Assembly: GCA_025357175.1 (NCBI GenBank)
Contig: JANXPS010000011.1
Span: 1 to 6,439, forward strand
Reading direction: 5' to 3'
DNA length: 6,439 bases
DNA from: Deltaproteobacteria bacterium
GTDB taxonomy: Bacteria > Desulfobacterota > Deferrimicrobia > Deferrimicrobiales > Deferrimicrobiaceae
The position numbers and the translations under genes are program-made. Shown piece after piece: positions 1-4,959 of the stretch. Numbering within the stretch: position 1 is the first letter of the stretch; every line of letters begins with the position of its first letter. The notes beneath the pieces are model-generated. The model had not been told where the DNA came from, did no database searches, and worked only from the letters and a program-made list of their open reading frames with translations.

Positions 1-757
1 GGTAGCCCTTTTCCAGCGCCCCCCGCAGGATTTCTCGGAACGGCTCGCGCCAGATGCCCCCCTCGGCCTCGGCGTGAACCGGCAGCACGTGAACGCCGCC
101 ATCCGCCAGCAAATCGAGGATGCGCGGAATGCCGGACGCCCCGCCCACCTCTTCCAGGCAAGGCAGGTCGGACGGCACCTCGACGAGCCCCGTCCCGGCG
201 AGGATGAACGGATCCTTCGCCCGGGTGACGCTCAGGTAGTCCCACTCGTATCCGGCAATTGCGGCAACGGCATCGTCGGACAGAAGCCACGACGGCGCCC
301 CGAACGCCCGCGGCGGGTGTCCCAGGCATTTTTCGTACGACTCGACGCCCCGGTCGAACCAGTCGCGAACCCACGCGGCCTTCTTGCGGGGCAGCGAATC
401 CTGCCACGTCCGGTGGTCCCACGCGTGAAATTCGGCCTCGTGCCCCTCGCTCTCGATGCGGCGGCACAGTTCGGGCAGCGCGGCCCCGATCATCGGCGCG
501 GGCAAAAGCGTCCCGTAAAGCGCGGTTCGCCAGCCGTAAAGCCCCGGCGCGTTGGTCCGAAGCATCTTCATCAGGAAACGGGGCGAACGGAGCATCGCAT
601 AGACCGCCTTCCCCGAGTTGTCGGGGCCGAAGGACAGAAAGAACGCCCCGGTGACGCGGAATTCGGCGAGCGTCGCAAGAAGCGAGGGCACGCCCTCCTC
701 CATCCCGCGCCGCGTGTCGACGTCGACCTTCAGTCCCAGGATTCTTTCGTCACTCAT
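1..757 (-). CDS. arnD: ArnD-like undecaprenyl-phosphate-Ara4FN deformylase (3' end cut off)
   Basis: Polysaccharide-deacetylase (NodB-fold) enzyme that removes the formyl group from undecaprenyl-phosphate-Ara4FN, leaving Ara4N for ArnT. It works at the inner membrane. The frame opens at an ATG (755-757) with GGAG 8 nt upstream and stays open to the left edge, giving 252 residues against about 296 in E. coli ArnD, so roughly 40 C-terminal residues are missing. Visible family blocks are VDVDT at residues 11-15 (metal-site Asp region), EGVP at 21-24, FGPDN at 43-47, LYGW at 73-76, the metal-binding HAWDH at 111-115 and VHAEAEG at 227-233. I see no signal peptide. The segment around residues 150-182 is unlike the enteric sequence: it has FGAPSW and SVTRA where E. 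coli, from memory, has AGWRAD and SDCRG. The gene lies 82 bp after the dehydrogenase, behind a hairpin. The family is clear from several blocks; exact substrate is inferred from the operon. Confidence 0.93.
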   Translation of the reverse strand, partial: MSDERILGLKVDVDTRRGMEEGVPSLLATLAEFRVTGAFFLSFGPDNSGKAVYAMLRSPRFLMKMLRTNAPGLYGWRTALYGTLLPAPMIGAALPELCRRIESEGHEAEFHAWDHRTWQDSLPRKKAAWVRDWFDRGVESYEKCLGHPPRAFGAPSWLLSDDAVAAIAGYEWDYLSVTRAKDPFILAGTGLVEVPSDLPCLEEVGGASGIPRILDLLADGGVHVLPVHAEAEGGIWREPFREILRGALEKGY

Positions 758-765
758 CCCGCATA

Positions 766-769
766 CTCC
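766..769 (-). promoter_or_regulatory. Ribosome binding site of arnD
   Basis: GGAG on the minus strand, 8 nt before the ATG at 755-757. It supports this ATG, which also gives the normal ArnD N-terminus. The site lies outside the upstream hairpin at 786-810, so that hairpin does not directly mask it. Confidence 0.6.
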
Positions 770-785
770 ATCCGGCAAATGCGAA

Positions 786-810
786 ACGGCGGGGAATCGC
801 TCCCCGCCGT
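786..810 (-). terminator. Strong intergenic hairpin between dehydrogenase gene and arnD (terminator- or attenuator-like)
   Basis: A perfect 10-bp inverted repeat (ACGGCGGGGA and TCCCCGCCGT) with a 5-nt loop. In the minus-strand transcript it begins 29 nt after the dehydrogenase stop codon and ends 28 nt before the arnD start. The next RNA bases are UUCGCAUUUGCC, so the U-tract is broken and weak. It may be a partial intrinsic terminator that lowers arnD expression, or a structure that protects or processes the mRNA. Because arnD is needed for the pathway, complete termination here is unlikely unless arnD has its own promoter, and I see none. Confidence 0.45.
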
Positions 811-836
811 CCCGTCCTGCTTCGCCTGCGATCCCC
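791..836 (-). other. Possible competing RNA pairing that would open the 786-810 hairpin
   Basis: In the minus-strand RNA, GGGGAUCGC (836-828), just after the dehydrogenase stop codon, can pair with GCGAUUCCCC (800-791) using 9 base pairs and one bulge. The second segment is the loop plus part of the 3' arm-forming sequence of the 786-810 hairpin, so the two folds exclude each other. A ribosome finishing the dehydrogenase gene would cover the first segment. The pairing is visible in the sequence; a regulatory role is speculation. Confidence 0.25.
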
Positions 837-839
837 TTC

Positions 840-1901
840 TTACTTTTTCTTTTTGGCGGCGGTTTTCTTCGGCGCCTTCTTTTCGGACGCGGCCGCCTCT
901 TCGAGGAATGCATCCATCGTCTTCTTCATCGCGTCCTTGAGGCCCACCTTCGGCGTCCAGCCCAGGAGCTCCTTGGCGCGGACGATCGAGGGGGTGCGCG
1001 TCTGGATGTCCTGGTAGCCCTCGCCGTAGAACTGCTTCGAGTTGACCTCGACGATCGGCGGTATCTTCTTGCCCTTCGACAGCGGGTGCTTCGCGTAAAG
1101 ATCGCGCAGCAGCACCGCCAGCTCCTTGATCGAGCAGTCGTTCTTCGGGTTGCCGATGTTGAAGATCTGCTTCGTGGCGTTGCCGTCGTGGTTGTCGAGG
1201 ATCTTCATCAGCGCCGAGATGCCGTCGTCGACGTAGGTGAAGCAGCGGCGCTGCGCCCCGCCGTCGACCAGCCGGATCGGCTCGCCCAGGTAGAGCTCGG
1301 CGATGAACTGCGTGACCACGCGGGAGCTGCCTTCCTTCGCCGTCTCGAGCGAGTCGAGCCGCGGTCCGAGCCAGTTGAACGGGCGGAACAGCGTGAAGTC
1401 GAGCCCCTGCCGGCCGTACGCCCAGATGACGCGGTCGAGCAGCTGCTTGCTGCACGAGTAGATCCAGCGCTCCTTGGCGATGGGGCCGAGCACCAGGTGC
1501 GACTCGTGCTCGTCGAACTCGGCGTCGCCGCACATCCCGTAGACTTCGGAGGTGGAGGGGAAGATCACCCGCTTGCCGTAGCGCGCGACCTGCCGGATGA
1601 TCCGCAGGTTCTCCTCGAAGTCGAGCTCGAACACCGAGAGCGGCCGCTCGACGTAGGTCTTCGGCGTGGCGATCGCGACCAGCGGCAGGACCACGTCGCA
1701 CTTCTTGATGTGGTATTCGATCCACTCCTTGTTGATCGAGATGTCGCCCTCGATGAAGTCGAAGTTCGGGTGGTTCGCCAGGTTGCCCAGCCGCTCGGCG
1801 GACAGGTCCATCCCGTAGATGTGCCAGTCGGTCTCCTTGAGGATGCGCGCGGTCAGGTGGTGACCGATGAAGCCGTTGACGCCCAGTATCAGAATCTTCA
1901 T
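840..1901 (-). CDS. arnA: Stand-alone UDP-glucuronate decarboxylating dehydrogenase (C-terminal half of ArnA)
   Basis: Cytoplasmic short-chain dehydrogenase/reductase-type enzyme that oxidises UDP-glucuronate at C4 with NAD+ and decarboxylates it to UDP-4-keto-pentose, the first committed step to UDP-Ara4N. The 353-residue protein matches E. coli ArnA from about residue 316 to the end. It shows the nucleotide-binding GVNGFIG at 7-13, EGDIS at 51-55, VLPLVAIATP at 71-80, PSTSEVYGM at 115-123 and YSCSK at 148-152. Residues S118, E119, Y148, K152 and R302 align with E. coli S433, E434, Y463, K467 and R619, so the active site appears intact. The ATG at 1899-1901 is chosen because it begins MKILILG and has GGGAGG 5 nt upstream; an ATG at 1973 would add 24 non-family residues inside the preceding gene. 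The start overlaps the formyltransferase stop (ATGA). Oddity: a Lys/Ala-rich tail, residues 334-353, that E. coli ArnA lacks. Confidence 0.95.
   Translation of the reverse strand: MKILILGVNGFIGHHLTARILKETDWHIYGMDLSAERLGNLANHPNFDFIEGDISINKEWIEYHIKKCDVVLPLVAIATPKTYVERPLSVFELDFEENLRIIRQVARYGKRVIFPSTSEVYGMCGDAEFDEHESHLVLGPIAKERWIYSCSKQLLDRVIWAYGRQGLDFTLFRPFNWLGPRLDSLETAKEGSSRVVTQFIAELYLGEPIRLVDGGAQRRCFTYVDDGISALMKILDNHDGNATKQIFNIGNPKNDCSIKELAVLLRDLYAKHPLSKGKKIPPIVEVNSKQFYGEGYQDIQTRTPSIVRAKELLGWTPKVGLKDAMKKTMDAFLEEAAASEKKAPKKTAAKKKK
843..902 (-). other. Lys/Ala-rich C-terminal tail of the dehydrogenase
   Basis: Residues 334-353 follow the last helix of the conserved domain. Ten of the last 13 residues before the stop include eight lysines in KK, KK and KKKK clusters spaced by Ala, Pro and Thr. 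The coding strand ends in an A-rich run (AAAAAGAAAAAG) unlike the GC-rich remainder. The segment is probably disordered and strongly basic. Such tails can bind nucleic acid or acidic membranes, but its role here is unknown. Confidence 0.8.
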
Positions 1902-2824
1902 GAAAGCCTCCCGTCGATCTTCTGTGCGAGAAGTACGGCCACGGCCGCCCCCGTCGCGATTTTTCCGTTCCATTCGATCTCGTCGAGCCGCAGCAGCCCG
2001 ACACCCGTGACGACCGCGACCGCTTCGCCGACCCGCACCAGCGTGGCTGGGGGCAATGCCCGGGTTCCGTCGTCAGGCGGCATCGGCATCGCCCGCCAGA
2101 CGAGCATCGGCGTGCCCTCGACCGTCGCGAAGGCACCCGGGTAGGGGCGCGTCACGGCGCGCACCAGGTTGTAGATTTCGACCGCGGGCGCCGACCAGTC
2201 GATCCGGCCGTCCTCGGGCTTGCGCCCGCCGAAGTAGCTCCCGTTTTCGACCTCGTTTTTCCGCCGGGGAATCTCGCCCCGGAGCAATGTCGGCAGCAGG
2301 TCGTCGAGCAGCTCGCCCGCCGCCTTTTCCATCTTCCCGAACAGGGTGACCGCCGTGTCCTCGAAAGCGATCGGGACCGCCGCCTGTCCCACGATGTCGC
2401 CCGCGTCGGGCTTGATCTCCATGACGTGAAGCGTGACGCCCGTCTCGGCCTCGCCCTTGACCAGCACCCAGTTGACCGGCGCGCGCCCGCGGAATTTCGG
2501 CAGAAGCGATCCGTGCAGGTTGAGCGCGGCCAGACGGGGGGCGGAAAGGATTTCCTCCTTGAGCATCGACCGGTAATAGAAGGAGAACAGGTAGTCGGGC
2601 TTCGCCTCCCGCACCATCTCCGGCCACGGCGACTCGTTGACCTTGCCCGCCAGGTGGACGGGAATTCCGTTCTCGCGGCAGAAGTCGGGCACCGAGCCGA
2701 ACCAGCGGTTCTCGCCGGGATCGTCCTCGTGCGAGAAAACCATCGGGATCTCGAAGCCGTGCCGGAGCAGCGCCGAGAGGCCTGTGATCCCCATGTTGTG
2801 GTAGCCGAATACGATCGCGCGCAT
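1898..2824 (-). CDS. arnA: Stand-alone UDP-Ara4N formyltransferase (N-terminal half of ArnA)
   Basis: Cytoplasmic enzyme that transfers a formyl group from N10-formyltetrahydrofolate to the 4-amine of UDP-Ara4N, giving UDP-Ara4FN, the form used by ArnC. The 308-residue protein belongs to the methionyl-tRNA formyltransferase-like family and is collinear with E. coli ArnA residues 1 to about 305. It opens with MRAIVFGYHNMG, then SFYYR at 81-85, LNLHGSLLPKFRGRAP at 101-116 and DAGDIV at 140-145. N102, H104 and D140 fall at the same numbers as the E. coli catalytic residues. A C-terminal subdomain follows from about residue 205. The ATG at 2822-2824 is 7 bp after the arnC stop, with GGTGA 7 nt upstream. 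Its own TGA overlaps the dehydrogenase ATG. The close match to ArnA rather than Fmt, and the arn neighbours, make a tRNA role unlikely. It is split from its usual fusion partner exactly at the domain border. Confidence 0.94.
   Translation of the reverse strand: MRAIVFGYHNMGITGLSALLRHGFEIPMVFSHEDDPGENRWFGSVPDFCRENGIPVHLAGKVNESPWPEMVREAKPDYLFSFYYRSMLKEEILSAPRLAALNLHGSLLPKFRGRAPVNWVLVKGEAETGVTLHVMEIKPDAGDIVGQAAVPIAFEDTAVTLFGKMEKAAGELLDDLLPTLLRGEIPRRKNEVENGSYFGGRKPEDGRIDWSAPAVEIYNLVRAVTRPYPGAFATVEGTPMLVWRAMPMPPDDGTRALPPATLVRVGEAVAVVTGVGLLRLDEIEWNGKIATGAAVAVLLAQKIDGRLS
1907..1912 (-). promoter_or_regulatory. Ribosome binding site of the dehydrogenase gene
   Basis: GGGAGG, 5 nt before the ATG at 1899-1901 and inside the last codons of the formyltransferase gene. 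It is the strongest Shine-Dalgarno site in the window. It decides the start against the in-frame ATG at 1973 and shows that the second ArnA half is translated as a separate protein. Confidence 0.8.
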
Positions 2825-2831
2825 CGATAGG

Positions 2832-2836
2832 TCACC
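2832..2836 (-). promoter_or_regulatory. Ribosome binding site of the formyltransferase gene
   Basis: GGTGA, 7 nt before the ATG at 2822-2824. Its TGA is the arnC stop codon, so a ribosome ending arnC sits on this site, which suggests translational coupling. Confidence 0.5.
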
Positions 2837-3761
2837 GCGCCTCGTGGATGTTGCGGATCGTGAAGCGCGGCCGCTTGCGGACCTCGTGGTAGATGCGTCC
2901 GATGTACTGGCCCATGATCCCGAGCGCGAAGAAGAGGCCGCCGATGAAGAAAAACAGGATGGCGAAGAGCGTGAAGACGCCCTGCCCGGCCCACTCGGCG
3001 CCGTAGACGAAGCGGGCCACCGCGAGCAGCACGCCCATCGCGAATCCGCCCAGCGCCAGCAGGATGCCGGTGTAGAGCAGCACCCGGAGCGGGAACTCGG
3101 AAAACGAGGTCAGCAGGTCGAACTGCAGGTTGAGCAGCTTGAACATGCTGTAGTTGGAAACGCCGCCGTGCCGCTCGGCGTGCGCGACGGGAATCTCGGT
3201 CATCCGCTTGGCGAACAGCGTGGCGAGCGCGGGGATGAACGTCGAGTATTCCTGGCTCTCGACCATCCGGTCGACGACTTCCCGCCGGTAGGCCCGCAGC
3301 ATGCAGCCCCAGTCGCTCATGTGGACGCCGGTGATCTTCCGGGTCATCCCGTTGACCACGCGCGACGGGAACGTGCGGAAGATCGAGTCTTTGCGCATCT
3401 GCCGAACCGTGCCGACGACTTCGTAGTTGCCCGCCTCCATCGCGCGGACGAGGCCGGGGATCTCCTCGGGCGGATTCTGCAGGTCGGCGTCGATCGTCAC
3501 GACGATCTGGCCGGTGACGACCGAGAAACCCGACATGATCGCCGAGTGCTGGCCGTAGTTGCGCGTCAGTTCGACCACGCGCACGCCGGGGCGGGACGTG
3601 AAGCCGATCATCAAATCGAGCGATTTGTCGCGGCTGCCGTCGTCGACGAGGATGATTTCGTAGGGCCGCCCCATCGTCTTGAGCGCCGTCTCCATCCGGT
3701 CCATCAGGAGCGGCAGGTTGGCTTCCTCGTTGTAGACCGGAACGACGACCGAGACTTTCAA
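2832..3761 (-). CDS. arnC: ArnC-like undecaprenyl-phosphate 4-deoxy-4-formamido-L-arabinose transferase
   Basis: Inner-membrane GT2-family glycosyltransferase that moves Ara4FN from UDP to undecaprenyl phosphate on the cytoplasmic face. The 309-residue protein (E. coli ArnC is about 322) has the GT-A start VSVVVPVYNEE at 3-13, VDDGS at 39-43, RNYGQHSAIM at 67-76, the metal- and sugar-binding DADLQNPPEEIP at 91-102, and WGCMLRAYRR at 151-160. Two membrane helices follow at about 226-249 and 262-286, then a basic juxtamembrane end with IGRIY and RKRPRF. The start is a TTG at 3759-3761 whose last two bases belong to the arnB TGA (TTGA). It is chosen because it places the family motif at residue 3; longer starts read through arnB. 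The nearest Shine-Dalgarno candidate is a poor G-run, so coupling to arnB translation is likely. DPM1-like or GtrB-like transferases share this fold, but the ArnC-type blocks and the neighbours favour ArnC. Confidence 0.95.
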   Translation of the reverse strand: MKVSVVVPVYNEEANLPLLMDRMETALKTMGRPYEIILVDDGSRDKSLDLMIGFTSRPGVRVVELTRNYGQHSAIMSGFSVVTGQIVVTIDADLQNPPEEIPGLVRAMEAGNYEVVGTVRQMRKDSIFRTFPSRVVNGMTRKITGVHMSDWGCMLRAYRREVVDRMVESQEYSTFIPALATLFAKRMTEIPVAHAERHGGVSNYSMFKLLNLQFDLLTSFSEFPLRVLLYTGILLALGGFAMGVLLAVARFVYGAEWAGQGVFTLFAILFFFIGGLFFALGIMGQYIGRIYHEVRKRPRFTIRNIHEAR

Positions 3762-4918
3762 GCGGGTGCCCCCGACGACAGGATTTCGCGGATCGCCGCG
3801 CAGACGTAGTCGACATCGCCGTCGGCCATGCCGGGGAAGAGCGGCAGCGACAGGATCCGCTCGCCGGCCCTTTCGGCGCCGGGAAAATCGCCGGGCTTCG
3901 AACCGTACCGTTCGCGGACATAGGTCAGAAGGTGGCACGGCGGAAAGTGCAGCCCCACCCCGACGTTGTAGTCGGCCAGCCGCCCGATGAACGCGTCGCG
4001 GTCGTGGCCCGTGATCTTGACGATGAAGAGGTGGTGCGAATCCTCGTGGGCATAGGCCGGCACGCCGGGCAGGTCGATGCCGGACACGCCGGAAAGGGCC
4101 GCGACATAGCGCGCCGCAAGCGCGCCGCGCCGCGCGTTGAGCTCGCGCACGCGCTTCATCTGGACGACGCCGAGCGCCGCCTGGATGTCGGTGAGGTTGT
4201 ACTTGTAGCCCGGCTCGCGGATGTCGTAGTGCGGCGTGCCGCCCTTACCGTACCGCTTCCAGGCGTCGCGCTCGATGCCGTGGAACCTGAGCAGCCGCAG
4301 TTTGTTCGCCAGCTCCCCGTCCTTGCAGGTGATCATCCCGCCTTCGCCCGTCGTGATGTTCTTGATCGGGTGGAACGAGAAGATGGCGACGTCGCCCAGC
4401 GCGCCCGCGGGACGCCCCTTGTAGACGGTGCCCACCGCGTGCGCCGCGTCCTCGATCACGGGCACGCCCGCCTTCGCGGCCGCAAGGATGATCGGGTCCA
4501 TGTCGGCGGGAGGTCCCGCGAAGTGGACCGGCATGACCGCCTTCGTGCGCGGGCCGATCTTTTCGGCGAGCGCTTCGGGAATCACCTGCATCGTGTGGTA
4601 GTCGTTGTCGGCGAAGACCGGCGTGGCGCCCCGCAGCGCGACCTGGTTGACCGTGGAGGCGAACGTCATCGACGGCGTGACGACCTCGTCGCCGGGACCG
4701 ATGCCGAGCGCGGTGAGAACCATGTGGAGGCCGGCGGTCGCCGAGGTGACGGCAATCGCGTGCTGCGCCCCGGTTTCGGCGCGGAAGATCTCCTCGAGTT
4801 CGGCCGCCCTGGGCCCGCTCGTGATCCAGCCCGACGTGAGCGCGGCCACGACCGCCTCGATCTCCTCCGGCCCGATCGCGGGACGCGACAACGGCAGGAA
4901 GTCGCTGCGTATTTCCAA
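3758..4918 (-). CDS. arnB: ArnB-like UDP-4-keto-pentose aminotransferase
   Basis: Cytoplasmic PLP-dependent enzyme of the DegT/DnrJ/EryC1/StrS family. It transfers an amino group, from glutamate in E. coli, to UDP-4-keto-pentose to make UDP-Ara4N. The 386-residue product matches E. coli ArnB (379-385) from end to end: FLPLSRPAIG at 7-16, SGWITSGP at 29-36, TSATAGLH at 58-65, EDAAHAVGT at 156-164, SFHPIKNIT at 181-189 with K186 as the expected PLP lysine, GYKYNLTDIQAA about 40 residues later, and LPLFPGM near the C-terminus. No ATG lies near the family start. The TTG at 4916-4918 is chosen because it begins seven codons before the conserved block and has AGAGG 7 nt upstream. The frame continues open far upstream through arnT, but that part is a shadow. 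It is 32 bp after arnT, and its TGA overlaps the arnC TTG. Other sugar aminotransferases share the fold, but the arn context settles the role. Confidence 0.96.
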   Translation of the reverse strand: MEIRSDFLPLSRPAIGPEEIEAVVAALTSGWITSGPRAAELEEIFRAETGAQHAIAVTSATAGLHMVLTALGIGPGDEVVTPSMTFASTVNQVALRGATPVFADNDYHTMQVIPEALAEKIGPRTKAVMPVHFAGPPADMDPIILAAAKAGVPVIEDAAHAVGTVYKGRPAGALGDVAIFSFHPIKNITTGEGGMITCKDGELANKLRLLRFHGIERDAWKRYGKGGTPHYDIREPGYKYNLTDIQAALGVVQMKRVRELNARRGALAARYVAALSGVSGIDLPGVPAYAHEDSHHLFIVKITGHDRDAFIGRLADYNVGVGLHFPPCHLLTYVRERYGSKPGDFPGAERAGERILSLPLFPGMADGDVDYVCAAIREILSSGAPA

Positions 4919-4925
4919 ATTGAAA

Positions 4926-4930
4926 CCTCT
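4926..4930 (-). promoter_or_regulatory. Ribosome binding site of arnB
   Basis: AGAGG, 7 nt before the TTG at 4916-4918, inside the 32-bp arnT-arnB gap. It supports the non-ATG start over the very long in-frame extension. Confidence 0.7.
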
Positions 4931-4945
4931 CGGCAGACGGATGAA

Positions 4946-4959
4946 AGCGATTAGCGATT
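4946..4959 (-). repeat. Tandem 7-bp repeat across the arnT stop codon
   Basis: Two exact copies of AATCGCT on the minus strand. The arnT TAA stop (4951-4953) spans the junction between them, so it depends on the duplication. The repeat is short and could be chance or a replication-slippage scar. Confidence 0.6.

Noticed and set aside
754..771. Five-codon mini-ORF (MEYAG) ending in a TGA that overlaps the arnD ATG
   Set aside because: It could be a leader for coupling, but it has no good ribosome binding site and such short frames occur often by chance. It also takes in the arnD Shine-Dalgarno site.
1901..1973. Longer start for the dehydrogenase at an ATG at 1973
   Set aside because: It would add 24 residues with no family match and overlap the formyltransferase by 76 bp. 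The ATG at 1901 has GGGAGG in place and begins with the conserved nucleotide-binding strand.
618..2144. 508-codon plus-strand open frame
   Set aside because: It lies opposite arnD, the dehydrogenase and the formyltransferase, is rich in Arg, Val, Asp and Leu as expected for the reverse of GC-rich codons, and shows no domain. The minus-strand genes have clear motifs.
1898..2824. Methionyl-tRNA formyltransferase (Fmt)
   Set aside because: The fold is shared, but the GYHNMG start, the LHGSLLPKFRGRAPVNW block, the residue numbering and the arn neighbours all fit the ArnA formyltransferase domain.
2152..3921. 589-codon minus-strand open frame across arnC and the formyltransferase
   Set aside because: It is an out-of-frame shadow of two genes with intact family motifs in their own frames; the composition is Arg/Ser/Pro-rich.
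2844..4954. Two long plus-strand open frames (2844-3809 and 3932-4954)
   Set aside because: Both are opposite arnC and arnB and have the same low-complexity Arg/Asp/His/Val composition. No ribosome binding site or recognisable motif supports them.
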